A DNA stretch of 64,000 nucleotides from an uncultured Erysipelotrichaceae bacterium (GCA_902787955.1 CADAIJ010000004.1:62001-126000); one strand, 5' to 3'. Counted from the first letter of the stretch, positions 28,066 to 38,077 are shown. Notes: generated from the letters alone by a model not told the origin. Translations and numbers: made by a program.

Positions 28066-30568
28066 TTAAATTGTTAACATCACTTAAGATGCTACGAATA
28101 GTGGAAAGATTCGCTCTTTGTAAAGTATCAAGTAAATCATTTTGAATAGACTCGATATTAGAAAGATTAAGTTCAATCGTATCGAGTTTTTCTTTGGCAA
28201 CTTCTTTAGTAATTAAGTTTGATTCAAAATCGATTAGAACTTGATAAATCTCTTCTTTTAAGGAATCTGCTTTTTCTCTTAAAGCAGTTGCTAAAGTGGT
28301 GGACTCTTGAACGCTTAATAAGCTATTTAAGGCGACTTGTTGAGGGATAATTGATCTAGAGAAGTCTTTTTTAGCCATGCTTGCAAAGTTAGCTAATTTA
28401 GTATCGTTACCTTCATTATCCTTATACGAAATAGCGTTATATAAATCTTCTCCACTATTAGAAGAAATAATAAGTTCAATGGCTTTTTTGAACGCTTCTT
28501 TGGTGTAATAGGTAACCGCGTATAAGTTATTTTCTAAGTTACCATCTTCATCTTTAATCTCTTCAGTGGAAATTACTTCATCACGAAGAGATATTAATTC
28601 ATCAGTGAGCATTACATCATCACCATAAGTTGGATCAATTCGAATACCTAAAACATATCGTGGAATTAAATTGAAGACATCACCATTTGTATCAAATATA
28701 GATTCATACGCTAAGGCCGCATCAATAACTTCAGTTGCGTTTTCTTTATTTGAAGCGTCTTTTAAACCTAACGCTCCTTCAGAAATTTCTCCTTTTACTT
28801 TAAGGAGATAGTTTTTAACAATGTTAACCATGATTTCGAATTTCTCTTTATTTGCTTCTTCAATAGCTAACTTAAAGTCCTTATATGGCCTAACACTTTG
28901 AATCGCTAAATTAACTCCATTAATGGTGCTGTTTTCACTTATTAAAGCCATCGCAGCTTTCGTAAGTGCTAAGGCAAGCTCACCTTTAGCGTATAAATTT
29001 TCAATATCTTTCGCGTTAAATCTTTCTTCGACAAGCATGAATTTAGCTTTTGTGGATAAATTTGAGAAGTTATTCAATGCTTCTCTAGCTTGAGCTAATT
29101 TATCTTTTAATAATGAGAAATCTTTAGAATCATTATCTTTATCGTTATAAGAGATAACATCCCCAATTAAAGCAATATAATCATCCGCTTCTTTTTGGAT
29201 AGCTTTATTCATATTGTGCTTATCATATAAAGAAGATATATAGGATGCTTTTTCATAGATTGTGTCCACTCCAAAATCTAAAGTGGTATCAAATTTTAAA
29301 GTGTTATTATCTGGTAAATTTAAATCTAATAATAAAGATACTGATGAACAGTGATTATAGTTTTTATAAGTTGGATCACTATAAAGAGTTAGATCTAAAG
29401 CGAAATCATTAATCGCAAATTCATCTAAAACTTTCTTAACTTCTTCATTATCTTGGCCTAATACAGAAAGAATAGAGGATAAAGAAGATAAGTTTTGTTT
29501 ACCTAAATCATTTAAATAGAAATGAAGATTAATCCCATCATACCCTTTAACGTTAACAGGCTTATAGTCGATATTTGTGTAGCCAGATAAAGCAAATAGA
29601 ATGACCGCTAAAACACGAGAAATAGTCTGAATACTCGTGTTAGTGTTTTCATCTAAAATTGTCGCTGGCTCTGGATACATATTCTTTAGAATAGTAACTA
29701 AATCGATTTGAGATAATGATAATTTAGATAAATCTAACATCCTTATTGTTTGCATTAAACTAGTGATAAGTTCAATCATCTCATTATCTTCATAAACGAT
29801 TTCTTTAGCGGCTCTAGGGTAGATGTTTTCGTCAATAACAGCATAGCTATCCGCGTATAATCTATCGTTAAGCATTGCGACAGTGAAATGGTCTTCACCA
29901 TAGTTTTTAGTTTCTTCTTTACGATTAAAAGCATACGCCATCGCTCGTTCTTCCCATGATTTTTTAGAAGAGAATAAAGAAGTTAATGAATTGTTATCGT
30001 AATTAAATAAATAATTAATAAATTCAACATTTCGCGCGGATTGTTCAACCGCAGTATAAGAAGTAGAAGCAATACCTTTAGTCCATTCAACATCGAAATG
30101 CATCTTAGAATTTTCATCATCAAATGCACCGCCTCTTGATTGATAAGTATAAGTAAGTGGGGCATAAAATACTTGACCAGTCTTTTCAAAGAAAGATGAA
30201 TCAATCTTCATCGAGATAGTGCCTTTTTTAATCGCACTTTTAATCTCGTTTTCGTTATTTTCAACCTTAACTAAGCATGTTGCGATTTTATCGTTTGCTA
30301 TTGCATAGACACTTGTTTCGCCACTAGCAATAGCAGTAACTAATCCGGTAGCATCAATTGATGCAATTGAGGAATCACTTGAGAAAAATGTTACTTCTTT
30401 TTCTCCTCCAATAGTCGTGGCTTCAAGAAGGAAAGTTTCGTTTGGGGCTAAAGAAATATAGGAACGATTAAGCTTAACAGCAGTGATATTAGAAGCGGTG
30501 CTTCCTCCGCACGAAGTTAAAACTAATCCCCCTGATAAGAACAATGTAAGTAGTAATCTTTTCTTCAT
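28058..30568 (-). CDS. large lipoprotein with N-terminal Big2 domain, function unknown
   Basis: An 836-residue lipoprotein (lipobox LTSC, Cys20). Residues about 28-103 form a Big_2 immunoglobulin-like domain (hallmarks AVKLNRSYISLAPNETFLL, SIASIDATGLVTAIASGETS). The remaining 730 residues are unrecognised, largely helical and acidic, with no membrane helix. It lies 33 bp after the FtsX-type permease with Shine-Dalgarno AAGGAGG, so it belongs to the same operon and may be an extracellular partner of that ABC complex. The 3' end overlaps ldh convergently by 8 bp. Confidence 0.75.
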   Translation of the reverse strand: MKKRLLLTLFLSGGLVLTSCGGSTASNITAVKLNRSYISLAPNETFLLEATTIGGEKEVTFFSSDSSIASIDATGLVTAIASGETSVYAIANDKIATCLVKVENNENEIKSAIKKGTISMKIDSSFFEKTGQVFYAPLTYTYQSRGGAFDDENSKMHFDVEWTKGIASTSYTAVEQSARNVEFINYLFNYDNNSLTSLFSSKKSWEERAMAYAFNRKEETKNYGEDHFTVAMLNDRLYADSYAVIDENIYPRAAKEIVYEDNEMIELITSLMQTIRMLDLSKLSLSQIDLVTILKNMYPEPATILDENTNTSIQTISRVLAVILFALSGYTNIDYKPVNVKGYDGINLHFYLNDLGKQNLSSLSSILSVLGQDNEEVKKVLDEFAINDFALDLTLYSDPTYKNYNHCSSVSLLLDLNLPDNNTLKFDTTLDFGVDTIYEKASYISSLYDKHNMNKAIQKEADDYIALIGDVISYNDKDNDSKDFSLLKDKLAQAREALNNFSNLSTKAKFMLVEERFNAKDIENLYAKGELALALTKAAMALISENSTINGVNLAIQSVRPYKDFKLAIEEANKEKFEIMVNIVKNYLLKVKGEISEGALGLKDASNKENATEVIDAALAYESIFDTNGDVFNLIPRYVLGIRIDPTYGDDVMLTDELISLRDEVISTEEIKDEDGNLENNLYAVTYYTKEAFKKAIELIISSNSGEDLYNAISYKDNEGNDTKLANFASMAKKDFSRSIIPQQVALNSLLSVQESTTLATALREKADSLKEEIYQVLIDFESNLITKEVAKEKLDTIELNLSNIESIQNDLLDTLQRANLSTIRSILSDVNNLIN

Positions 30569-30601
30569 ATTTCTATTTCCTCCTTAATATTAAATATATT
30601 A

Positions 30602-33181
30602 TTATTCCACTGATTTTAAAGATTCAATCATTTTGATTCCTCTAATTTTAAGCATCAGTAATCCATTAATTAAAACACCCACCAAAAAGGTGAATAAGAA
30701 CGAGAAGACATAAGTTAAAGTAGTAACGGTATAAATATAATCAACCATTCCAACTTCATTAATTGTTAATACTGTTACCATAAAAGGCATACCTAAAGTT
30801 AAGCCAATCGCTGCTCCAACAAAAGTTAAAGTAAGGGTTTCAATTAATAATGAAGCAGATACCTCTTTCTTTTTAAAACCTAAAACTTTCATCGTCGCGA
30901 TTTCTCTAATTCTTTCATTAAAGTTCATTAACCCGAGATTATATAAAGCGATCGTAGCAAGTAATAAGGCAAACACCTTAACCGCGTTAGTAATTATGGA
31001 AATTGAAGAGACGGCATCATTAACAATTTTAGCCCATCCTTCTGGAGTTTCCGCGCTTCCAACATAGCTTAAATCTGTCAATTTCTCCCGCACAAGTTCA
31101 TTATTTTTGTTCGTTAGGTTTAACCAAGCACCTTCATATTTTGTGATAGGTTCACTAAATAAAGTGCTTTCTCCTAATATCATTATTCCGTTAGCGTAGA
31201 AGGCATCATATATCTTACTAACTTTAGCTTCGATTCTTTGTCCGCTATATTCAAATGAGATTGTATCGTTAACTTTAACTGATAGTTTTCGAGCGACTTT
31301 CGAAGATAGATAAACGCTATCTTTAGGAAGATTGCTCATTGAATAATGAATATTACTATCACCTTGGAAAGCGCGATATTCGCCCATAACTTGGATATAG
31401 GATGAATAAGATATGGAGTTATGGTTTATTTCTAAAGCCACTCTTGAGTACGGCTGATAACCATTGATTAACAATTCTCCTTCATCATCTTCAACTTTAA
31501 AATCGATATCAGTTTTTGAATTATCTTGTTCATAAACATAGGCTAAAGTCATATTTGCGCCTGAATGAACGAATGGATCATCGTTAATTCCTTTATTAAT
31601 CGTATCTTCTATTCCAAATCCACAGCAAAGTAAAGCGGTGCAGCCTATCATTCCAAGTAAAACCATTAAAGATTTAACAGGATCACTAATCATATTTCTA
31701 AATGCTAAATGAGTCGCTAGTTTAAATGTATTAGCCTTATCGGTTTTCTTCTTTTTAATTCGTTTAGCTTTAAAGATGACATTTATTTCTTTTGGTCTCA
31801 TTGATTCAACTGGTTTTAGTTTGATTTCTTTTCGAGATACATACCAAGTAATTAAGATTGAAATAGCAATGAACGCTAACCAAGTTAAGAAAGCATAAAA
31901 CCATGGGAAAACAATTGTAATTCCTGGAAGAGTGTAAAGAATTTTGTACTTCATTTCGAGTAAGAAAGGAATCAAAAACGGCCCAGAAATCGCCCCAATG
32001 AGAAAACTAACAGTCGTAATAGTGCCTACTAAAAGGAAGTAATAAAGATAAATTTCTTTATTCTTAAATCCTAATCCTTTAAGTGTTCCAATTTGGTTTC
32101 TATCTTTTAAAATCAGTTGCCTAAAGGTCGTTAAAATAATAAGGATTGCCACTAAGAAAAAGATGAGAGGAAAAGCAAAAGCTAATTGATAAGATTGCTT
32201 TATATCTTGATTAACTTCCATTCCTCCAGAAGTATCATCAATTGCTTGAAGCATTAAATGGTTATCAACAGCTTTACTTGAAAAATATGTCTCAAGTTCG
32301 TTCATTAATTTGTCTTTATTCTTCTTATCATAAAGTTTCATTAAGAACTGATTACCAGTAGGGAACGATATTGTAGAGCCATAAGGATCACCATCTCCCC
32401 AATTTAATATTCCTTCAAAACCTTCTCTCCAGATAGTTCTTAAGCCTAATTCGGTGAATGACTCTGCTAATTTATCACGTAAAGAATTTCTAAAAACAGA
32501 ATTAGAACACATAAATAAGCATGGAGAATAGGCTGCTCTCGATATGTTTTCTGGATGTTTCATTATTCCCGTGATTTCAAAATTAAGAATAAATTTATCT
32601 TGTCTAAACGGATTTTTGGCACCTGTTTTTAGTAGCACATCGATTTGATTTAAATCTTCTTCCGATAAACTAAAATAACTTGTATCAATAGTTACATCGC
32701 ATATTTTTCCAACATCAAAATCAATTGTTTGAGTCGATATAGCGTTAGATTCACATAAAACTTCATCAATTATAAAGAAGTTATGATCGGTTTGTTTAGG
32801 GCTTGCTTTTATTATCTCAGATGGAGCGGATATAGAAGGCATTGAATAAGATATCGCACAGAGTGCGTTTTTCGAACTTAGTCCAGTTAAGGTGTAAAAT
32901 CTTTCCTCACTATAGCCATATTTCGCAGCGATATCTTGAATCTTATCTAAATCATTTGGGTCAGGATTTCTTGGATCTAAAGTTAAAAATACATCAGCTA
33001 CATTACCATCTTTATGCATAGAATGGACACGATATTCAAATGAAGATGCGTTAGTTAATAAACCAACGAAAAGATTAATAGCAAGTCCACCGATACCAAC
33101 TATTGCTAAAAATTGCTTCCAGTTTTGTTTAATCGTGGAAAGTCCAAGTTTTAGTAATAGTTTCCTTGCTTCTTTTTTCAT
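30602..33181 (-). CDS. FtsX/MacB-type ABC transporter permease
   Basis: An 859-residue protein. It has an N-terminal helix (QFLAIVGIGGLAINLFVGLL), a large extracellular domain (about residues 45-335), then helices and the first FtsX core (LTTFRQLILKDRNQIGTLKG), another helix near 505 and a second extracellular domain. The last FtsX core follows (NERIREIATMKVLGFKKKEV) with three more helices. This two-core design is seen in exporters or mechanotransmitters for lipoproteins, peptides or antibiotics rather than importers. The ATPase is encoded immediately upstream (TAATG overlap) and the Big2 lipoprotein downstream. Confidence 0.87.
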   Translation of the reverse strand: MKKEARKLLLKLGLSTIKQNWKQFLAIVGIGGLAINLFVGLLTNASSFEYRVHSMHKDGNVADVFLTLDPRNPDPNDLDKIQDIAAKYGYSEERFYTLTGLSSKNALCAISYSMPSISAPSEIIKASPKQTDHNFFIIDEVLCESNAISTQTIDFDVGKICDVTIDTSYFSLSEEDLNQIDVLLKTGAKNPFRQDKFILNFEITGIMKHPENISRAAYSPCLFMCSNSVFRNSLRDKLAESFTELGLRTIWREGFEGILNWGDGDPYGSTISFPTGNQFLMKLYDKKNKDKLMNELETYFSSKAVDNHLMLQAIDDTSGGMEVNQDIKQSYQLAFAFPLIFFLVAILIILTTFRQLILKDRNQIGTLKGLGFKNKEIYLYYFLLVGTITTVSFLIGAISGPFLIPFLLEMKYKILYTLPGITIVFPWFYAFLTWLAFIAISILITWYVSRKEIKLKPVESMRPKEINVIFKAKRIKKKKTDKANTFKLATHLAFRNMISDPVKSLMVLLGMIGCTALLCCGFGIEDTINKGINDDPFVHSGANMTLAYVYEQDNSKTDIDFKVEDDEGELLINGYQPYSRVALEINHNSISYSSYIQVMGEYRAFQGDSNIHYSMSNLPKDSVYLSSKVARKLSVKVNDTISFEYSGQRIEAKVSKIYDAFYANGIMILGESTLFSEPITKYEGAWLNLTNKNNELVREKLTDLSYVGSAETPEGWAKIVNDAVSSISIITNAVKVFALLLATIALYNLGLMNFNERIREIATMKVLGFKKKEVSASLLIETLTLTFVGAAIGLTLGMPFMVTVLTINEVGMVDYIYTVTTLTYVFSFLFTFLVGVLINGLLMLKIRGIKMIESLKSVE

Positions 33182-33897
33182 TACCAGTTAATTTCTTCAG
33201 GTTTCTTTGGATTTTTATTTGTTGTGTCTGTATCAATTCGACCATCTCTAACAATGATTAATCTTTCAGCACATTCGGCTATCTTAGCGTTATGAGTAAC
33301 CATAACGACTGAAATATTGAATTCTTTAGAGATGTCTTTAAGTAACGCAATAATAGTGGAACCAGTTTTAGAATCTAAAGCACCAGTTGGTTCATCACAT
33401 AAAAGAAGTTGTGGTTTTTTAACAAGTGCTCTTGCAATTGCGACACGTTGTTGTTCGCCACCAGAAAGTTGTGGTGGGAAGTTATTTACTCTTTTAGCAA
33501 GTCCAACTTTTTCTAAAATATCATACGAATCAAATGGATCATCTGCTAAGGCGGATGCTAATTGAACGTTTTCGACTGCAGATAGATTTGCAATTAGATT
33601 ATAAAATTGGAAAACAAAGCCGATCTTTTTACGACGGAACATTGTTAATTCTTCAGGATTATATTTGGATACATTAGCGTCTTCAAAAATAAAATCACCA
33701 TATGAAGGAGTGTCCATTCCACCAAGAATATTTAGAAGAGTGGATTTACCTGCACCAGAAGGACCAAGAATAACGGTGAATTCGCCTTTATTTAGGTTAA
33801 AACTAACTGAGTTTAAAGCTCTTACTTCGTTTTCTTTTCCTTCATTATATATCTTGGATAAATTATTGATTTTGATGATGACTTCTTCTTGCTCCAT
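33181..33897 (-). CDS. ABC transporter ATP-binding protein, LolD/MacB type
   Basis: A 238-residue ATPase: Walker [12 protein letters not shown]-loop [19 protein letters not shown], signature [15 protein letters not shown], Walker [17 protein letters not shown], switch His in [10 protein letters not shown]. The phrases [11 protein letters not shown] and FQFYNLI are typical of the LolD/FtsE/MacB class that works with FtsX-type permeases. First gene of a three-gene operon (ATPase, permease, Big2 lipoprotein). Confidence 0.93.
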   Translation of the reverse strand: MEQEEVIIKINNLSKIYNEGKENEVRALNSVSFNLNKGEFTVILGPSGAGKSTLLNILGGMDTPSYGDFIFEDANVSKYNPEELTMFRRKKIGFVFQFYNLIANLSAVENVQLASALADDPFDSYDILEKVGLAKRVNNFPPQLSGGEQQRVAIARALVKKPQLLLCDEPTGALDSKTGSTIIALLKDISKEFNISVVMVTHNAKIAECAERLIIVRDGRIDTDTTNKNPKKPEEINW

Positions 33898-33951
33898 AAT
33901 AAAAATTCCTATCTTCTAATACTCAAATTATATTAAAAATATAGGAAATTA

Positions 33952-35076
33952 TTAATTATTTTCTTTTACATCAGAATAATCATTATCGATATTGATGTAA
34001 TAATTGTAGTCAGGATATTCTTCTTTAAGAGTTCTTGAGATTGAATTAATCAAATCATAAGGTTTCTTTTCATCATAAGAAAGAACTAAATCGAATTTAA
34101 CTAACTTAGTTCCATAATCGATATAGAAACCATGAAGCTCGAAAATATTTTTATTATCTTTGATTAATTCTTTAACCCTTCCTTTAATAGCCATAGCAAT
34201 AGGATCATTTTCATTTAAAACATAAATCCCAATCGTTAAAGCAATCTTGTATTTAGCGTAAATAAGTGCCGCAGCATTTGTGGTCATTTCTTGAATTTTC
34301 GCCGCAGAAGTCGACTCATTTACTTCAATATGAACACTTCCAATCATCTTTTCAGGACCATATTCATTAATGATTAAATCATATGCTCCTAAGACTCCAG
34401 GAATTGAACAAATATCTTCTTTAATCTTATGAGTTAACTCACTATCAATTCTTTCACCTAGTAATGACGAGAAGGCTTCTCTAATAACATCAATACCGGA
34501 TTTGATAATGAATAAACCGATACCAATACCGATATAACCATCGATATAGACATCAGCGAATCTTGCAACTAACGCTGCTACTAAAGTACCTGTTGATAAA
34601 ATAGAATCAAGTAAGGCATCGGTTCCACTTGCTTTTAAGGCTTGTGAATTAAGTTTTTTGCCGCGAATCTTGAAATAAATGCCTAAACCAATCTTAACAG
34701 CGATAGCCACACCAATAACGATAAAGGCATAAACATCGTAAGTAGGTTTTTCATTATTGATTAAACTATTTATGGATTCAGTAATAGCAGTGCCACCTGC
34801 AAAGAAGATAAGCGCTGCAATAATAATTGCAGTTAAGTATTCTGCTCTTCCATGACCATATGGATGCTTTTTATCAGGATCTTTACTAGCTATCTTTGTG
34901 CCAATAATCGTAGTGATACTTCCTAAGGCATCAGTTAAGTTATTAATCGCATCGGTAATCATTGATACAGAATGAGCGAGTAGACCAATGAATGCTTTAA
35001 AGGCAACTAAAATTACGTTAGCAATAATACCAACGATACTTGTTCTAACAATCTTAGCTTCTCGAGAATTATTCAA
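33952..35076 (-). CDS. cation diffusion facilitator, Mn2+-exporter (MntE)-like
   Basis: A 374-residue membrane protein with six predicted helices and a long C-terminal cytoplasmic domain. The metal-site residues are NNLTD in TM2 (Asn45, Asp49) and DALLD in TM5. This NxxxD/DxxxD set is that of the Mn-exporting CDF branch (MntE), not the HxxxD of Zn exporters. It starts with TTG at 35076, overlapping the CopA stop by 8 nt (TTGAATAA). Its place in a copper operon suggests joint export of transition metals; Mn specificity is inferred from the motif. Confidence 0.87.
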   Translation of the reverse strand: MNNSREAKIVRTSIVGIIANVILVAFKAFIGLLAHSVSMITDAINNLTDALGSITTIIGTKIASKDPDKKHPYGHGRAEYLTAIIIAALIFFAGGTAITESINSLINNEKPTYDVYAFIVIGVAIAVKIGLGIYFKIRGKKLNSQALKASGTDALLDSILSTGTLVAALVARFADVYIDGYIGIGIGLFIIKSGIDVIREAFSSLLGERIDSELTHKIKEDICSIPGVLGAYDLIINEYGPEKMIGSVHIEVNESTSAAKIQEMTTNAAALIYAKYKIALTIGIYVLNENDPIAMAIKGRVKELIKDNKNIFELHGFYIDYGTKLVKFDLVLSYDEKKPYDLINSISRTLKEEYPDYNYYINIDNDYSDVKENN

Positions 35077-35278
35077 TGCTTGTTACCTCATATCCTGCAT
35101 CAATAACAGCTTTAGTTAATACTTCATTATCTAATTCTTCTTTAGATTTAATAACTGCATTTGCTTTCTTTAAATTAACTTTGACATCGTTAACACCATC
35201 AACACTTCTTAAAGCTTTATCAACTCTAGCGACACAGTGTTCACACATCATTCCTTTAATATTCATAGTTTTCTTCAT
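35069..35278 (-). CDS. possible internal CDS: stand-alone CopZ-like copper chaperone
   Basis: Inside copA and in the same frame there is an ATG at 35278 preceded by GAGGAAAACTAT, so AGGA lies 7 nt upstream as a usable Shine-Dalgarno. Initiation there would give a 69-residue protein starting MKKTMNIKGMMCEHCVARVD, which is the start and size of a normal CopZ. It may be either simply the C-terminal domain of CopA or also a separate chaperone made from the same mRNA. The internal ribosome site is seen; its use is inferred. Confidence 0.4.
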   Translation of the reverse strand: MKKTMNIKGMMCEHCVARVDKALRSVDGVNDVKVNLKKANAVIKSKEELDNEVLTKAVIDAGYEVTSIE

Positions 35279-37615
35279 ATAGTTTTCCTCATCACGATCA
35301 ATCGTTAAATCCACTAAAGACATATCGAAATCAGTGGTTTTTCTAAATTTAGTTATACTATAAAGCTTAAAAATGTTTAAGCGTAATGCATTTAAAACAA
35401 CGCATAATGATGATAACGACATTGCAAGTGAGCCCATATAAGGCTTAAGTTGATAAACATTTGCAAAGCTTAAAGCGCCTGCTGCAATTGGAATCATTAT
35501 GATGTTATAGAAGAAAGCCCAGAAGAGGTTTTCTTTAATATTTAATGTGGTGGCTCTTGAAACACAAATAGCCGCAGCCACATCAATTAAAGTTGATTTC
35601 ATTAAAATGACATCAGCTGAATCTATTGCAATATCTGAACCTCTTTTAATTGATACACCAATATCAGCTTGAGTTAATGCTGGAGCGTCATTAATTCCAT
35701 CTCCAACCATAATAACTAAGCCAAATTCTTGTAATCTTTTTACTATTGTAAGTTTGTCTTCTGGAAGTACTTTATAAACAAAATGTTCAATACCAACTTC
35801 ACGAGCAATTTCTTTTGCACTTTCTTCATTATCGCCAGTAAGCATAATAGGAATTAAGCCCAATGTTTTTAACTCGCTAATTGCTTGTTTTGAATCTTCT
35901 TTAATTTCGTCTTTTATAGCGAAAAACCCATATAAAGTCCCTTCTTTTATGATAAAGACTAAAGTATTTGCTTTCTTTTTATATGATTCAGTTTCATTCT
36001 CAAACGGATTAGTAATATTATTTTCTTTAATATATGATTCATTAACTATTTGGTAAGGGATTGAGTCGATCTTTCCCTTTAATCCTAATCCGCTTATATT
36101 TTCAAAATCTTTAACTTCTAATTGTTTAACATCAAAATCGACCGCTTTTTGTACAATGGCTTTAGCTAATGGATGTTCACTTAGTAACTCTAAAGAATAA
36201 GCAATTTGGATAAATTCTTTTTCATCACCAGTAGTAGAGAAGCCAGTTACTTCAGGAGAACCTTTTGTAATTGTTCCGGTTTTATCTAAGACAACAAATT
36301 TTGCTTTTCCTAGATTTTCAATAGCAGGGGAGTTTTTAAAAAGAATTCCGTTTTTCGCTGCTTTTCCATTTCCGACCATAATTGCAACTGGGGTAGCTAA
36401 ACCAAGAGCACATGGACAAGAGATAACTAATACTGAAATTCCTCTATCTAATGAATAAGAAAGTAAAGTATTATGGACACTTAAATGAGTGTTAACAAAA
36501 TCTTGTCCAAAGATCATCCAAAAGGTGAAGACAATTATAGAAATTCCTATAACAACTGGCACGAATACTAGAGAAACTTTATCTACAATTTGAGATATTT
36601 TACTTTTGGTTAAGCTGGCATCTTCCACTAATTTGATGATTTTAGAGAGAGTTGTTTCTTTACCTATTTTCGTCGCTTTAACATAAAGTACGGAATTGAT
36701 GTTAATAGTGCCTGCTTTTACTTCATCGTTTATTGCTTTATCAATAGGTAGAGATTCGCCTGTAATCATTGCTTCATTAACAGATGATTCACCTTTAATT
36801 ATAATTCCATCAACCGGAAAACTTTCTCCTGGTTTTACTAAAAGCAAATCATTCAATTTGATATCTTCAATTTTAACATCTTTAATTAGTTCTCCATTAA
36901 CTAGATGCGCTTCTTTAGGCATTAAGTTAATAAGAGCCTTAATTGCAGTAGTGGTCTTTCCTTTTGAATAAGCTTCTAAAGTCTTCCCTATTGTAATAAA
37001 AGTTGGAACCATACCTGCAGTTTCAAAAGCAAAATTCATTGAGTAGTGCATCATTAATTCCTGATTATCGTAATTAACAAAAAGAAGAATTAATAAGACA
37101 AATGAATAAACAAAGGATATGCCTGAACCTAACGCGACTAAGGTGTCCATATTTGGCCCACCATGGAATAATGCTTTAAAGCCACTAGTGAAAAATTTGT
37201 GGTTTATTATCATTAAAGTTAGGGCAAGGATAGCTTCAATTATTCCTAATATAGTTAAATGCTTTTCTAACTCAAAAATATACCATCCCACCATGTATCC
37301 CATTGCGATATAAAAAAGTGGAATAAGTATTAAAAAAGATATAAGAAGTCGCCTCAATAGGACTTTTGTCTCATTATCAAGCTTCTTATTATTAACTTCT
37401 TTTTCAACAAAATGAGATGCGCCATAACCAGCATTTTTTACTGCAGAGATGATATCGTTATCACTTAACTTTTCATCGTATTCAACTTGCATTGAGTTTG
37501 TTAAAAGATTTACCGCACAAGTTGAAACACCATCTAAATTAGATACGGCTTTTTCAACTCTAGCTTGGCAAGCTGCACAAGACATTCCTGAGATACTATA
37601 TTTTTCTTTTTTCAT
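35069..37615 (-). CDS. copA: copper-exporting P1B ATPase with N- and C-terminal metal-binding domains
   Basis: An 848-residue ATPase. An N-terminal HMA domain (GMSCAACQARVEKAV) is followed by the membrane/actuator part (TGESLP), CPC in ISCPCALGLATP (about residues 399-401), DKTGT (about 442), SEHPLAKA and GDGINDAP. After the last helix there is a second HMA domain (IKGMMCEHCVARVDKAL, from about residue 780), an unusual place for one; the family normally has them only at the N-terminus. The enzyme pumps Cu+ out of the cell. It follows csoR with no gap. Confidence 0.94.
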   Translation of the reverse strand: MKKEKYSISGMSCAACQARVEKAVSNLDGVSTCAVNLLTNSMQVEYDEKLSDNDIISAVKNAGYGASHFVEKEVNNKKLDNETKVLLRRLLISFLILIPLFYIAMGYMVGWYIFELEKHLTILGIIEAILALTLMIINHKFFTSGFKALFHGGPNMDTLVALGSGISFVYSFVLLILLFVNYDNQELMMHYSMNFAFETAGMVPTFITIGKTLEAYSKGKTTTAIKALINLMPKEAHLVNGELIKDVKIEDIKLNDLLLVKPGESFPVDGIIIKGESSVNEAMITGESLPIDKAINDEVKAGTININSVLYVKATKIGKETTLSKIIKLVEDASLTKSKISQIVDKVSLVFVPVVIGISIIVFTFWMIFGQDFVNTHLSVHNTLLSYSLDRGISVLVISCPCALGLATPVAIMVGNGKAAKNGILFKNSPAIENLGKAKFVVLDKTGTITKGSPEVTGFSTTGDEKEFIQIAYSLELLSEHPLAKAIVQKAVDFDVKQLEVKDFENISGLGLKGKIDSIPYQIVNESYIKENNITNPFENETESYKKKANTLVFIIKEGTLYGFFAIKDEIKEDSKQAISELKTLGLIPIMLTGDNEESAKEIAREVGIEHFVYKVLPEDKLTIVKRLQEFGLVIMVGDGINDAPALTQADIGVSIKRGSDIAIDSADVILMKSTLIDVAAAICVSRATTLNIKENLFWAFFYNIIMIPIAAGALSFANVYQLKPYMGSLAMSLSSLCVVLNALRLNIFKLYSITKFRKTTDFDMSLVDLTIDRDEENYMKKTMNIKGMMCEHCVARVDKALRSVDGVNDVKVNLKKANAVIKSKEELDNEVLTKAVIDAGYEVTSIE

Positions 37616-37921
37616 TTATTTAAGCTTTCTAACTAACTCGATTACTTCTTCTAAAGATTCATTTTTGTTATTTAAAACATCGTCTTTAACATAGGTATTA
37701 AGGTGATCGTTCAAAATAATATATCCAATTTCTTTTAATGCGGATTCGACCGCGGAAATCTGGATTAAAATATCTCCACAATAACGATTATCATCAATCA
37801 TTGCTTTGATTCCGTTAATTTGGCCACTAACACGATTAAGTCTTGTGGTAAGATTAGATTTGAATTCGTTATCTCTTTCCTTATTTTTATAATGATTTTC
37901 ACAACATTTGCATTCGCTCAT
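37616..37921 (-). CDS. csoR: CsoR-family metal-sensing repressor with altered ligand set
   Basis: A 101-residue DUF156 all-helical repressor: TTRLNRVSGQINGIKAMIDD, then RYCGDILIQISAVESAL and ILNDHLNTYV. CsoR binds Cu(I) through Cys-His-Cys. The first Cys (RYCGD) and the His (NDH) are present, but the third ligand, normally Cys four residues after the His, is Tyr. Extra cysteines occur at the N-terminus (ECKCCENH) and might compensate. It is the first gene of the csoR-copA-CDF operon with an operator directly upstream. Copper sensing is inferred from context. Confidence 0.88.
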   Translation of the reverse strand: MSECKCCENHYKNKERDNEFKSNLTTRLNRVSGQINGIKAMIDDNRYCGDILIQISAVESALKEIGYIILNDHLNTYVKDDVLNNKNESLEEVIELVRKLK

Positions 37922-37926
37922 AATAT

Positions 37927-37980
37927 ATACCCCCTTAAGGTATCCTGATAAAATTATAGACCTTCTTTTTAACTAATCAA
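37927..37980 (-). promoter_or_regulatory. csoR-copA promoter and CsoR-type operator
   Basis: On the minus strand TTGATT (37980-37975), a 16-bp spacer and TATAAT (37958-37953) form the promoter. An inverted repeat ATACC-CCCTTAA-GGTAT (37927-37943), similar to known CsoR operators with a GC-rich centre, follows at about the transcription start and includes the Shine-Dalgarno of csoR (AAGGGGG). Repressor binding would block transcript initiation. Confidence 0.7.
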
Positions 37981-38059
37981 GTAATGTGCTCTTTATTAAT
38001 TAATAATGACGATTGCTACCCCTTTTGAATATTTATGAACAAAATTAATAATTTTCGTT

Positions 38060-38077
38060 TATAATATCCTTCGTATG
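38060..38077 (+). promoter_or_regulatory. leaderless promoter of the sugar acetyltransferase gene
   Basis: A consensus -10 box TATAAT (38060-38065) is followed by only 9 nt before the ATG at 38075 and there is no Shine-Dalgarno. The transcript would begin within about 3 nt of the start codon. Confidence 0.55.
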
